DNA of 64,000 nt from Hippasteria phrygiana (lineage: Eukaryota > Echinodermata > Asteroidea > Valvatida > Goniasteridae). The stretch is from contig JAZGUH010000143.1 in NCBI GenBank assembly GCA_037893225.1, positions 1,240,001 to 1,304,000 on the forward strand, read 5' to 3'. The position numbers and the translations under genes are program-made. Shown one piece after another: positions 1 through 13,200 of this stretch. Numbering within the stretch: position 1 is the first letter of the stretch; every line of letters starts with the position of its first letter. The notes below the pieces were generated by a model. It saw nothing but the letters and a program-made list of their open reading frames with translations. It did not search any database and was not told where the DNA came from.

Positions 1-1001
1 GTTTAATAGGCCTACATGTAAATGTATCCAGTGCAAGTGGATCGTACTTTGTAGGCTATACATGTAATTTATAGTTTCTAGCACGGCTAAATTTAAGTGT
101 ATTTAACTGAACTGTGCTGAGAAGTGATGTAAAATAAACCAACTTGACTACCATTGACTAAGGAAATGTAAACTATAGGAATTGTAAAATTCATTGAAAG
201 TTAAATTAAAAATTATATTCGAATTCAACATTGAGGATACATTAAACATACTAAATTAGTTTGGTTAGGGACTATAATTTTAGAAGAATTTCTGAATTGA
301 ACTTTAACCAGCTTTTTGACATAACTACAGTTTGAATTTGAAATTATTTATTGAATTGTTTTTGTTCAGGGTATTGATTTGTTACATGTTTTGAGTTGCG
401 GCCAAAGATACCCTTAATTTTCCAAGATTGTTTGGAATTTTAAACATATTGAATTAGATTTAAAATTTGAAAGTGGATTTGTAAGTGACCGGAATTAAGG
501 GACATGCTTGAAGTTGTGTGTATTAAACATTGAGCTTTTGTGTATTTAACAATTTCAGATTTTTGTCATAGCTCGATGCTAATTTTAAATGCGAGGACGC
601 ATTTGTATCTTAAGTTGTATTACCAAAATCACGGGATAATGGGGGAGATTATAGCTGTGCATTTCATGCGTAGGAATATCGATGTTAAGCGGTCAGGCAA
701 GCCATATTTGAACACATGTTCTTGCTACAATACAAGACGATTCAAGCCAAGACACGGGCCTATTTTTTGTTACAATTGTTTGTCGTATCTGAGCTGAAAT
801 CTCAACGTCTGATGGAACATTAAATCCTGAGTGACATGGGAGAGTGTACTGCATCCACTGATAAGTTTTATGGTAATAACTGAAGTCACATTTTTGTCAA
901 ATTTCTAGGATATATATTTTGGCCCACGCACAATCAGTGGATAGTGCGCCGAATATCGCTAGGCCTATGTCCGTTGTGTAATTAGGCATTATGAACGAAG
1001 G
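1..1001. other. AT-rich non-coding stretch, no gene seen
   Basis: I see no convincing exon or known repeat here. Open frames are short and have no family resemblance. The octamer TAGGCCTA occurs near positions 7 and 963. Confidence 0.6.
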
Positions 1002-1461
1002 GGTCGTGCTATTTTGTCAACAAAGCGTCAACAAATTAAATAAAAAAGTTTCGGCGTAAACAATTATTTCACAATGTCATTATTTCCAAAACAGTCATAT
1101 TAAGTATATTATAACATATTTCGAAACCTTGCCACTGTGTGAAATAATACGCGAAAACTTAATTCGCGACGTACCATTTTGTGCAGCCTTGCTGGCTGCC
1201 ATCTTGTTCGTGCTGGATCACTCCATTGTTTTATAAGAGAGTTGCAAAAGTATGAGGGGTTGCACAATTTTGTTGATTTCGTATGGTGTTTCGAAGGTGA
1301 AAGTCCTTAATTTTCTTACAAGACAAGTTCCCCGAGTCTGAGAGCCATAAAAATATACAGATTTGGAAGCTGGAAAGTAGGCCTACACCTATAATTTGGT
1401 TGACGCTTTGTTGACACTGATTGTGTTTGTTGGCGCTTTGTTGACGCCAAATAGCACGACC
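1002..1461. mobile_element. Putative 460-bp non-autonomous TIR element
   Basis: The left end (ggtcgtgctatttt...caacaaagcg) is repeated inverted at the right end (cgctttgttgacgccaaatagcacgacc), giving TIRs of about 30 bp with a few mismatches. Similar GAACGAA-containing sequence flanks both ends and may be a degraded target duplication. No transposase is encoded. Family not recognised. Confidence 0.45.
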
Positions 1462-1813
1462 GGAACGAACGGTACGAACGGGTAGAATTGTGGGTATAAT
1501 TCGATCCCGGCGCACTAGATACAACTCCTCCCCCCCGCCCCCAACTTTCGTTAGGTAGTGTTGGCTAAACTCTTTCTTGGATGAGCTTTAAAATTATTTA
1601 GTTAAATATTTCGAAACAAGTTTTTTAGTACGCCTGTCTTAAAATGTAATGTCAAACGGCGATGTCCAGAAATCGGGCACAAATTAAGTCGGCTGACGGC
1701 CGTTAAGCGTGTCAGTTTGAATAAATGTCAATATGTCAATCTGTAAGATTTAAGTTTACAAACTGACTAAACAGTATTAACTACATTCACACACTAAAGT
1801 TCCTCTTTGTCAG

Positions 1814-2113
1814 AAAACTGTTTTCATTGTGGAAATGTTTATAAACAAGTAACAAGGCCAACATGTTTAGCATGCGCGCCCGCTTCCTTCATTTTTTGCT
1901 TTTCAAAGAAAGAATTTTGTTTTGGCTTCGCAATAAATACCATAAATGCATGGGAAGAGAGGAAATCTGTAGACCTACCCGGACTAGATACTGTTCCTGT
2001 AGAGAAACTTAACCTAACCAACATAACAGTTGTGGAAACCAAATTTATTCAAATTTGTCTCCTACATTGTTTGTATTTTATGCTCTTTCCTTATACAGTG
2101 GTGTACTTCACTT
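1814..2113 (+). other. Open frame with paired cysteines, possible exon or decayed element
   Basis: A pyrimidine-rich AG acceptor-like site precedes position 1814, and one frame stays open to a stop at about 2113. The start of the frame has two CxxC pairs (CFHCG, then CLAC about 16 residues later), a zinc-binding pattern. A second open stretch follows a possible acceptor near 2098 (LEEELKGVTADDLQGDV). I do not recognise the family. It could be an exon, a domesticated transposon fragment or chance. Confidence 0.25.
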
Positions 2114-2641
2114 GAAGAGGAGCTAAAAGGAGTTACAGCTGATGATCTACAAGGGGATGTCATGCTTGCAACTGACTCTACCGAGTTTCGTTGATGGGCA
2201 GATCAACAAGAGTCCTTCATAAAGTTTGAAAGAGAAGTTGAATGTCATTGTTTGTCAAAAATATGTATTAAATCTAGGGTGGGCAATGAAACAAATTCAA
2301 ATTGTTTGAATTCAAATTCAAGTTGACAAATATGAAAATACATTGGACATTATAAACAGATTACAAAACTGTTTAAATTTCAAATTTTTGTAAAGTGGTT
2401 TTCGAGTTATGGCCTAATGAAGATTTCAAAATATGACAGACGACTAGACAGTGTTAATGCTAATCCATACAAATGCGTAAAACCATCATATTGTTCTATT
2501 TACCTGTCCCTTTATCTCGAAAAAAAAATTGTTTTTAGGTAATTGGGCTGATCCTCGATCAGCTATTGTTTTTGTACAAGTTCGCTGCAGCTTTTCTTCC
2601 AAAATAATGGTACAACATACATATATTAACCTGAAACTTCA

Positions 2642-2709
2642 CGTGAATACAATCTTGACCACTAGATGTGAATACAATCTTGACCACTTGATGTGAATAC
2701 AAGTGTGAC
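2642..2709. repeat. 25-bp tandem repeat, about 2.5 copies
   Basis: The unit begins gtgaatacaatcttgaccac and is repeated directly with single-base differences; the third copy is partial. Confidence 0.75.
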
Positions 2710-4290
2710 ATGGTGACATTACAAGCAATATTAGTTTTTAAAAAATAACCAAATTATTTTATGTTATGAGCTAATACATGTATGATGTTCATGATTTGGG
2801 ATGTGATAGATCTAGTTTTTGGCAAAATGTTTAATTTCTGATGTTGCCGGAAGGTCAGAATTGGGAAGGTTTAAATGTGAACAGAAAGTTCAAATCTAAA
2901 CTAGCCCAATTTCTTTTAAACTATTCATGGTATAAACATAAAGCCTACAGTAGTACCAACATAAACATTGATACTGGGATGTGCTTTCTCTTTATGACGT
3001 CACTATGACATCAAATATCAAATTACAAGTGAATTAAGGTAAACAGAATTAAAGAAATGTTTTGAACTATAACTTTGGATCTCAATTATATTTTGTGATC
3101 TGGTAGACTTTGCCTTGCGCGACAATTTTGGATCCCGGACACAAAGCCGCTTTAATTCTGGGGTTACCGGAAGGGGAATGATAAGTGAATAAGACTCGAA
3201 AATTTTGAATATTTTTCTACAACTAACGTTATCAAAGGTTAATAGAGTGGTATGCCAGACATAACAGAAGGCATTACATAAAAGGGTGCCCTCTAGCGTT
3301 ACATCAAATAAAGCATTTTTTTATTTACCAAAATTCATTTGAAGTTCATTTTTGAAATCTGGAATTCCTGAGGTGTTACCCGTATTTTTACCTGTAGATT
3401 TGGATATAAACCAATATAAATAGGTATTTTACGGGGTGCTTTTAGGCAAATACAAACGTACCATAGACCGTACATTGCTCTGGGGTCCTCGGTGACTCCG
3501 AAACACATATTTCGTAGATTTTTCATATTAGGGCTAATCTCACGCCTGGTGTACACATTTTATAAGTCCGTGTGTATTTTAGATTTTCGGAAGTATGAGT
3601 TCAATTTTTTGCCAGGACATTTCTCTTTACGTCAGGTGATTTATCAGTTTCCACAAATTTATATACTAGTAAAAATTTCACAAAGGCCTTTTTCAGAGCT
3701 GATTTTCTGAAGAGATCAATGTAAATTTTCCAAGTGCGCCAACAGGGGTGATTGTTCACTATTAATATTTTAACAAACAAAATGTAGTTTCCCCCCTTAA
3801 ATCTCAGTTAAATTTCAGAGATTTATGGTGGGATCTATTTTCATTGTTAAAGATTCATGTGTTTTAGGCTCTTTTATCTTTCATACTGTAATCATTCTTG
3901 TTCGTCTCTTTGCATTTGTTTATAAAATACAAAACTATTTAAGCCTTCTTTAATTTACTTGTTTTGTATCCGTCCATTTTTTTTCTTCCTTTTTGCCTAC
4001 CGTTTTTTAAATATAGAAACAATGATGTATGTGGAATTATGTAGTTTCTTATTTAATTAATGTTGATCGCATATCGGGTGCTTATACATGTATTTATACA
4101 TTTTTCATTAATTCCCTGTGCAAACAAAATTGATCTCCAATTGTTTTACTTTTGAAGGATGAAGTGTATCACGTTGATATTTTCTTGTCAAGAGTAATGC
4201 CATAGGTTGATAGAAAAGTCGACATACATATAAAGGATTCAATTAAAATGTTTAGAAAAGTTACCAAGTTTGTAAATATTTATGACATTT
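2710..4290. other. No gene or repeat recognised
   Basis: AT-rich sequence with only short open frames on both strands. No splice-bounded exon stands out. Confidence 0.5.
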
Positions 4291-4830
4291 TATAAAAATG
4301 GAGTCATCTTTCTATATAATTCTATTAGATGTTTTAAAGAAAAGTGGTCCTATTTCTATAGAATTCTACTAGATGTTTTATAGAAAAGTGGTCATTTTTC
4401 TATAGAATTCTATAAAAACTATAGAGGATCTCTAAAGAAATTAAATACAAATCTATAGAAAAATTCTGTAGAATCTTATAGACATTCTATAGAATTATCT
4501 TTTATAGAATTGTAAAATTTCTATATAATTCTATAAAATGTCTTATAGAGAAGTGGCCCATTTTCTAAAGAAACTCTAAAGAAACTCTACAGAAACTCTA
4601 CAGAAACTCTACAGAAACTCTACAGAAACTCTACAGAAACTCTACAGAAACTCTACAGAAACTCTACAGAAACTCTACAGAAACTCTACAGAAACTCTAC
4701 AGAAACTCTACAGAAACTCTACAGAAACTCTAAAGAAACTCTACAGAAACTCTAAAGAAACTCTATAAAGGAATTCTATAGAATATTATATAGAAATTCT
4801 ACAGATTTATTTTTTATAGATTTCTATAGA
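4291..4830. repeat. Minisatellite: 11-bp unit inside degenerate ctatagaa array
   Basis: From about 4565 to 4765 an 11-bp unit (aaactctacag) is repeated about 18 times, with occasional aaactctaaag variants. On both sides lie degenerate units built on ctatagaattctatag, which is self-complementary. The 11-mer appears to have arisen from one half of this palindromic unit and then expanded. Confidence 0.85.
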
Positions 4831-5199
4831 ACTTTTTTGTAAGGGTAGGCCTAAGCATTCAGCAGTAGCTAAGTATAGCCCGCAACAAAGACCAAAAGGT
4901 CACATGGGCAAATTTAGATTCTCAAAATCGAAGTATATTATAAGCCATGGGTTTTAAAGGTCTTCAAACGAAGTTTTTGAAACGATGACAGCATTTTAGA
5001 CGGAAATATTTCTCAAGAGGATTGGTACTTGTACCATCTTTATAAACAGTGACCTTTTAAATTGAAACTAACCAATTTGGCTTTTGATCATTACCAAGGT
5101 TATAATATTAATAGGCACAGAGCAAGGTAATAAATTATCCCCTGTACTGTGCTCTTTACTCAGTTGTTATCAAATTCACCTTTGCATTCAGCAATACAC

Positions 5200-5338
5200 T
5201 TTCAGCCCCGCATTGTTTATTGCCATGCAGCCTGTGGTGACCACATTGTTCACGCACAAAGCACTTTACGGTCAACTTTAATCGCCATTGGGGCTGAAGC
5301 GGGGTATAGTGCATGGTCAACTGTAGTCGCCATTGGGG
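5200..5338 (+). mobile_element. Short inverted-ended repeat (copy 1), interrupted by the MULE
   Basis: This repeat starts ttcagccccgcattg and, after the 1.4-kb insertion at 5339-6734, ends at 6735-6748 with ccattggggctgaa. The ends are therefore inverted (ttcagcccc / ggggctgaa). A second, uninterrupted copy lies at 60210-60351 in the same orientation. It is a small non-autonomous element or ancient repeat of about 140 bp. Confidence 0.7.
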
Positions 5339-6734
5339 TAGTCTTGGTTCAAGACGACAGTGATCGATAATGGATCGTGTAACGTCGCGTTTTCATTCCA
5401 TGTAGTGCGCCCTCTGACGGTACGATTATACCAACTCATGGGCTCGCACTATCGTCTTGGGAATCCTGCAAAATGTGGGCGCGACTGTAATATGCAAATG
5501 AGTTTGTTTGTGTTATATTCATAACCTTCGAACAACATGGCGCGCGCTTCAAGCAGTCGGCGACCCCATGACATACATACCATACGACAGTGTCTGCTTT
5601 GTGGGAAGAAACCGAAGATCGCATGTATACGAGTAGCGCCGCGTATAGTACATTGTAGTTTTAAAGGAACAAATAACATGCAAAACATATTTCTCTTTTA
5701 AATAAACGTGAAATTGATGGTTTTTATTGAGGATATCGTTGGGGATTATACTTCTGCATCACGTTACGTGTGTGATTCATGTCACAAGTAATTAAAGCAC
5801 TGTCGAGAATCACGGACGCATTTTTTTTAGTAAAGTGAAATTCGTACTCTGAAATTCAATATGAATTGCCACACAGGCTGGCCTAGGGGGTAAGGGTATA
5901 ACAGTAAGGGTATACAACTTATGTTATAGCTAGCTGGATCGATGTGATGATTCGCCATGAGCCCAGAGCTGGAATTTCCATGCAGGTCCATAAATATAAC
6001 AGTGCAGGATTTCGTTTTCACTCTAGAGCCTGACCGCATACTCATACTCCTATTGTACTGCACGCAGGAATTCCCGTACTCGATCGACTGGGGCTCAGGG
6101 CTTGCAAACACAAACAAATTCTTCAGCACCTCGTCGGTCAGGCTTGATCCAAAGCCAACTTGAGAGGTTTTGTACAATGACGAGTGATTTGGAAATTGGA
6201 GGCGAAGTTGTTATTGAAATCAAAACAGAGAGGCACATGGAGGAATAAAAACACATTATATTCCTCCAACACATTATATTCCTCCATGGTTTACCCCTTC
6301 CTCCAAGGTTTACCGAACCCAGTCGGTAAACACACCATGGAGGAAGGAACACCGTACCCTTCACGAAACGGTCGTTCAATTCCCAGTCACAGTTGCTTGT
6401 AATTAATTGTACGATAATCGCGTATCGCATATCGCGCGCTCAATGACGTGACAGTGGCCATTTATGTTTACATTAGCCCCAGATCCCAACCCGTTAATAT
6501 ATTCAGGTCATCACATAATTCATATGCATGTCCGTTTTGCGATCGCTGATTGGCTCCCTAGGAAAGCCTAGGGAGAAATAAGGAATAAGTTAAACCGCTG
6601 GTGCACGATTCCTAAGACGATAGTGCGAGCCCATGAGTTGATATAATCGTACCGTTAGAGGGCGCACTGCATAGAACGAATACACGCGACGTTACACGAC
6701 CATTATCGATCACTGTCGTCTTAAACCAAGACTA
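5339..6734. mobile_element. Mutator-like non-autonomous element, 1396 bp, 9-bp TSD
   Basis: TIRs of about 132 bp (5339-5470 and 6602-6734) begin tagtcttggtt and match with about ten differences. The element is flanked by the exact 9-bp repeat CCATTGGGG at 5330-5338 and 6735-6743; the empty paralogous site at 60338-60346 has this 9-mer once. A 9-bp target duplication with TIRs of over 100 bp is typical of Mutator-like elements. No transposase is readable inside. An internal self-complementary cluster (cattatattcctcca repeats and a ccatggagg inverted pair) lies at about 6232-6345. The right end is 60 bp from the SLC7 start codon. Confidence 0.8.
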
Positions 6735-6794
6735 CCATTGGGGCTGAAAGGGTTGCAATCGAGTTTCCCTTGATCGGCACAACAAAGTTGGAAG

Positions 6795-7293
6795 ATGGAT
6801 ATGACGAGTGGAAGTAACCAAAATGATGGAGGAAGTTTGTCTTCGGTTCCTGGAAAACTTTCTGGCAAAGTCAGTGGGGATCGCGTGGGGCTCAAACGGC
6901 AGATCGGCTTGACCGGCTGCATCGCTTTCGTGGTAGGCACGGTCATCGGCTCCGGAATCTTCATTTCCCCGAAGGGAATACTGCAAAACACTGGTAGCAT
7001 AGGCTTGTCTCTCTTGGTCTGGGTGGCTTGCGGGGTGCTATCCACCATCGGGGCTCTCTGCTACGCCGAACTTGGGACGTCCATCCCGAACTCCGGCGGG
7101 GATGTCACGTACATCCTGCAGAACTTCGGTGCCCTGCCAGCTTTCCTGCGGGTCTGGATCCACCTCGTTGCGGTGTTCAATGCAAGCACCGCCGTCATAG
7201 TCATCACCGGGGCTACCTATCTTGTGCAGCCGTTCTTTGGAAATTGCGGTGTGCCTGCTGTTGTAATTCAACTACTTGCTGCCACTTTTCTAG
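6795..7293 (+). CDS. SLC7A11-like: SLC7A11-like exon 1
   Basis: Encodes residues 1-166: hydrophilic N-terminus, the GTVIGSGIF motif and the first helices up to LLAATFL. There are two in-frame ATGs (codons 1 and 3); the first is chosen. Donor is tag|gtaacgc, phase 1. The open frame reads on to 7526 into intron and SINE sequence, which is not coding. Confidence 0.93.
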
Positions 7294-10200
7294 GTAACGC
7301 AACTAAATGTTGCATTGAGGCACTTGAGCTGGCACAAACGCGGAAAATAGCTTATTTTCAATGTACCAGATTTTATTTTCAAAGTGAACAAAGAAAACTG
7401 ACGGGCGCGAATTCGAACCTGCGACCTCCGGAATACCGTACCGGCGCTCTACCAACTGAGCTATGTTGGCGGTCTCCCAAATTGTCAGTATATCTTTGTT
7501 TTGGGGCCGCTTGTCAGAAGTCATAAACCCATATGCCGTGTAGGCAGGAATCACGGTATTCCGGAGGTCTCTGGTTCGAATCCCGCTCCCGCCAGTTTTC
7601 ATTGTTCCTTTGAAAATAATCGAATTTACCTAGTCAGTTTCCCTTGTGGTTTGTTTGAGGAAGTGCCAGTTTTAGTTACCTCTTTGCGCTAACTTAATGG
7701 GGGGGGGGGGGGGGGGGTTGGTCTCACCAACGGTGGAAGTTACCCCACCTAGGTCTATATATCTGAAATTTGGGATCATTTATCCGGCTTCTGGTAAAAT
7801 GTTTTCCTATGTTTAGAGCTGGGCCTAGGAAAACCTTTCAGCAACCCTACAATCTCTGTTGCTAGCTATACCTTAAGTGACCTTTATCCTTGTTTTGGGC
7901 CACAAAAATTGCACTATGTAACAGCGGCGGCGATTTCTCGCCAAGGTTGGGGGGATGGGGGAGCGCACAACCAATAACAACTTTGACGCGCTAGTTGTGC
8001 AATGACGTCACCCTTATTGTATTTGTTTAATTTGTTTAATCAACCACGTACGATGTACTATGGGGATACTAAAAATAGGTAAACTTCAGACTTACCTCTT
8101 GGGTTTAGTTAAAACCTGCCGAATGAATTACGTCTGGTTTCCGTTCTGTCGACGAATTCCATAAAACTTTATATTGTATATTATGCCCTGTTCCCAGGAT
8201 AGCTTACCAGACCAGTCGTTCACCAATAAAGAAATACGAACAACAAATATTGGAGATTAAATACCCATCCCTGACCAGGGGCGGATCTAGGTTTTAACTA
8301 AGGGGGGGGGGGGGGGGGTTACCTGAGGTGATTGGCCTACACACCCCAGCGTGCCGAATTTTCGACACCCGACACTGGTTATTTATTTTTCAGTTATTTT
8401 TTCAGCCCAAGGGGGCGTTTAAACCCTCCCCCCCCCCCGTAGACCCGCCACTGCTGACCAATACTTTTTCGGAAGAACGCAAAATCAGTTCAACTGTTAT
8501 TAGAGAGATCATGTAATCGGAAATGTTGTATTTGGTGTCTCTTGTGTCTCCTGGGAAATTGTTGAAAATACATGCTGATGTTTGTGTGTATTGGTGCACA
8601 CTGGTGCATGTAAAAGTCAATGACCCAAGGCAAAATATTGGGGGCACACTGCCATAGTCGTCCCCCCCACAAAAAATATTAAGGGGGGGGGGCGTGTCCC
8701 CCCCCCCCCCGGGATCGCCGCATATACTGTGTAACATAATTACGCAACATATAATTATACCATAGTGTTATGTCTGCATATCTACTTTTCAACAGTATAG
8801 GCTGGACCTGTAACCTGTGCATGTTTACAAGGTCTTGTTCAGATTTGCTTACAATGACTGGGGAATAGGTTATCACAAAGTGACACACATTCTTATATTG
8901 GAGAGGTTGAGATTTTACAACGTGTGGGTGTCACTGTACGTGTGGAAGTGAAGTCATGCATGATGCGGCCAAATTCTGTACAGAAACAGTGGCTAACTAT
9001 TGGAAGCGGACAGCCAATTTGGTACAGGGAAAAGTGATTAAAATAACCGCTGTTTTGTATATTTCTCATATTCATTTTGTGTCTAATGTTTCGATGTCCT
9101 CATCAGAAAATACGATTTAATTAATAAATTAATTACGGCTTCGAAAGTTTGCTTTAATTGTGTAAATATCACAACTGCATGCTACATTTTTAATGTGTAA
9201 TCATATTAGTAAAATTTGTTTCTTGACTAAAACCACTTTCAGGGTACAGTCTACGTCAAAAGTAAAACTATTCTCAAGTTTGATTATATGGGAATGAAAT
9301 TTTAGCTCAAAATGGAGCCAGCTCCACCATTTACAATTATACCCGCAGTTACCCGAAATTATCGAAATTTCAGTTGGCCCGGGTTAATTTTTCCATCGAT
9401 GTGAGCTCGGTAAATTACATCGGCTGTTACAATATGTAAATATTCCCTGGCCCTGTTGATCGATAGAGCATAGTCCAAGTGGGCCTGTGCTGCGTAATTG
9501 AGCTGCCTGATTTACGGATTCATTACATTTCTTTACACAGGGTAGAATCAACCTCATATGCTCCCCTGTACCATTGATATGGAGAGAGGAGCTCATCCAA
9601 CACTATTGATTAGTACTATATAGTGATGCCCCATATTTATTAAATCCAGGCAGTCTAACAAATATAGAGAGACGGGCATATCAGATTGAATCTACAATAA
9701 AACTGTTTCCTATCCAGGCCCTGCACAAATTACTATATGACCATACAAATGAAAAAGCACAATGGAATACACATGAGGATACACATGATACGGTTTAAGC
9801 AATTATACGGCATCGCTTTAAATTTAATTCTAAATTAATATAATTGGTATTAAAAGCTAGCACAACGAAAACTACATAGATTGCGCATTATGATGATAGG
9901 AGCCCATCCAAGATTATCAACATTTTCAAGGCAGCATATGGGAGGGGTTGCTAGTCATGTACTACTTTAAAGATTTTTTTAAGAATGTTAAATATTTAGG
10001 ATTTATTTTGAAAAATCGTGTGTGGAAAGTAAATTTGAGTGGGGGTTTTGTAAAATAGCGCTCTACTACTTAGAAAATATTAAATACTTTGAGCGCTACA
10101 TTGTCTATTGTTGGCCACATTTTGGGTTGCCAATCCTACCGCCCTTACAGTTTTTTTGGGCCCGGATCTAAACACAGGGTAAATTATACAGAAATTATCC

Positions 10201-13200
10201 CAATTACCAGACCTATAAACCCAGTGTCACATCCACTAAGGTCCCGCCTCCCTATTTCCCTGATGGATATGGCTGTCGATAAAGTCCTCTCTGAGACACA
10301 TGACAAAGATTCCCATACACAAAGTGAATGTGATACGGGTGGTTTATTTACAATATTTACAGGTTTGGTTGTCTGCAAAATCCGTTCTCCGGGTTATTAC
10401 TTTAATTATCCCTAGTTTCACAAAGCTTCAGTTACAAATTCGGAGTCTTTAATACAGTTCAATCAAATTAGTGAAATTCGACCTATGAAGTCTCAAAACT
10501 AGGCAGCACGGCAGGGCTTTGCTACGGGCCTATCACACACCGCACAGCTACCGGTACTGTACCGTCAGGCTCCGGTGCGTACAGCTCCGCCCCGGGGTTC
10601 CTGGTCCCGACCAAGATGACAGCCTACTGCCCAAGGGTTCCTTTCCAAACTCCAACTCACAAGGAAGCTGTCGGTTTCCTGGTCTCTCCAATGAAATTGT
10701 CTTGGCTAGTTGAGACGGTCTGACCAGACTTGAGTTCGGCACGAACAAAATTGGCAAAGCGTCTGCAGCACGACAAATACTAACACACCTAACTCTCAGT
10801 AATTCTTCTCAAAATACGTCTTCCAAACTAAAAAGTCCGTCTTCGAGGCTGGCGCACAAATGGCCCTCTCCTCGGAAATCTCCAATGCCGCTCCCAATCT
10901 GATCTTGTATATCCCTTTATATATTGCATCCCTAAATTCCATTCAAATACTTTCCCCAATGACGTATATTTTAACCGACCAATGAGATGGTGCTCTCAGG
11001 CTGCCAATCCTCCCTATTTTGTTTAACACTAACTGGGTGCGGCGGCCATACAAATTAAAATCTATGTTTCTCCCCTTATTGCAATCTTGCAATATATCAC
11101 CGCATCAATGTTAACTACAATTAGGATTATAATCACACAATATTTGCAAATTCGATATATAAACAAAACCCGATAATTTGACCAGAATAATTTCATAATC
11201 TCACTTCACTTGTGACACCCAGACGGGGTAACTTTTAGCACTGGCGAAACCACATCCACATCCACATCCATAGAAAAAGGCCTTATTTCCCAACCTGAAT
11301 TTTGTTCCTTTAAACTGTTGGTTGCAGATTCATACTTGGTTTTGTTAAAACATTATTGTTTTCCTGCAGGTGCCGTATTCACCTTGAACAGTGTGAGTGT
11401 TCCATGGAGCAACCGATTCCAGATCATCTTCACCATCGGTAAGGTTCTCGGCCTCATCGTCATCATTGTCGCCGGTCTTGTCCTCATGATTCAAGGTAAA
11501 ACTGTCCACCACAAGCCTTTGTGTCAAGGAAACAAAAGTTAGATGGGCGTGCTCTCTTCCTTTTTGAAGAAGTAAAGGAATCATATTCAAAACTGAGGCA
11601 AATTCGAATTATCTCGAGCTTCAAAGTAACCAGATTCTAGTTATATCTTGCGTAGGGAATCTAAAAACATTCGTTTGCATTATCGAAGAGCATAATTCGA
11701 ATTGCCTTTGAGACGTGTAGTGTTATCGCTACAAAACACTTCTACGCGAGAGGATGAGGTATAGGATGCGATTGAGTTTCAAGGGGGTTTATCAGAACTA
11801 AAATTGTGTGTGTTTTGTTTGTTTTGTGTGTTTATGAGTGTGTAAATACCGGCAATCGTGGACTAGGGACAAAAGAGTTATGGCGTAGACAAAGGGTCCA
11901 CGATTGACCGAACGTCCAGATTGAAAATCGTGTACAAAACATTTTGAGGCCTTCCGAAAAAAAAGTTAAAGTATAAACAAAAGAGGGACAATAGTAGGTC
12001 CTTGATAGCCGGTATTAACACACTTGTGCGTGTGTACACGTTCTGTATATACTTCCGAGGTCAAGAGGAGAAAGAAAATACAAAGAAACCTTTCAGTCCT
12101 CGCAAGTCAAGTCTTTTGTTGAAATCGGTCCTCGCAAGTAGAAATACGTGCTTAGTCAATGGGGTTTGGTTATATTAAAGGAACAATAGGAAACACAAAG
12201 CATTGTCCTCGCAAGTATTGGGAAAGTACGACTTGGTTTTGGTTTTGGTTTTGGTTTTGGTTTTGGTTTTGGTTTTGGTTTTGGTTTTGGTTTTGGTTTT
12301 GGTTTTGGTTTTGGTTTTGGTTTTGGTTTTGGTTTTGGTTTTGGTTCGTCAAAACAATTTTTCAGAATCTCTTAACGGAAGAATAAAAAAAACACCTCAA
12401 CTTAACACAGTCTTTACTACATCGGACATCTCAGGGCTCCACTCGCATGTGATTGTGGGAGGGTTGACGGAAGGCCAGCGCCCCACCCAATACACTCAGA
12501 AGCGTCCTCCCCCAATGAGCAGTAGGCTTAACATTTCTGATTACTTCAAGGGACACATTGCCTTGGGTGCGCCTGGTTGGGCTTTAAAAAGCGTTCGTCA
12601 TAACATTGCTATGCAGTTGGAAAGATTATTAAAAGAAGAATGCATTAATGTACACGACCATACCTTGAAAATGAGCCGTTTGTCGAAAATCAATGACAAA
12701 AATCATTTCGGGGACGCCAGTTTAGTTCAGAAAAGTCCCACTGTTGGAAAATTGGAAAATTCGGAGCGGTGCTCCTTTACGCGCAGATCTTGAAAACAGG
12801 TTAGAGAAGATGAAATTTGGGGGATTTCAGAGCAACCAAAGTGTGGTACTGTCGTTTCCTGTCTATACCCGTTCAGTTTGCGTTTGGCAGTATACTAATA
12901 CACATGTAGATGTGTTTACGCTATTCACGTAGGTAAAACAAGGAACTTGCAGGATGGATTCGTCCCGGCCATTGATGTCCCTCCTGAACAAATCCCATTG
13001 GCATTCTACTTTGGTCTCTTCGCCTACTCGGGGTGGTAAGATACAAGGCTGTGAGAACCAGATTTCCCCCTTTTTCCACTCTCTTTTTGACATTTTGCGA
13101 CACTATTTTGTATAAAAGTGTCACAACCGACACTTCTCCTTCCCCACACTTTAAAAGAAATAGGGAAAAAACAATGTTGATCACTTTATTACGTGCCATT

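Noticed and set aside
4565..4765. CRISPR-like array
   Set aside because: Direct 11-bp tandem units without spacers, in a eukaryotic genome.
7294..7526. Continuation of the 243-aa frame after SLC7 exon 1
   Set aside because: Sequence after the donor at 7294 is intron and SINE, and loses all similarity to SLC7 proteins; exon 2 restores it in phase.
12159..12793. Long open frames (FW, VL, NQ repeats) and a 196-aa frame
   Set aside because: They are produced by the TTTTGG hexamer array read in different frames; no splice or family evidence.
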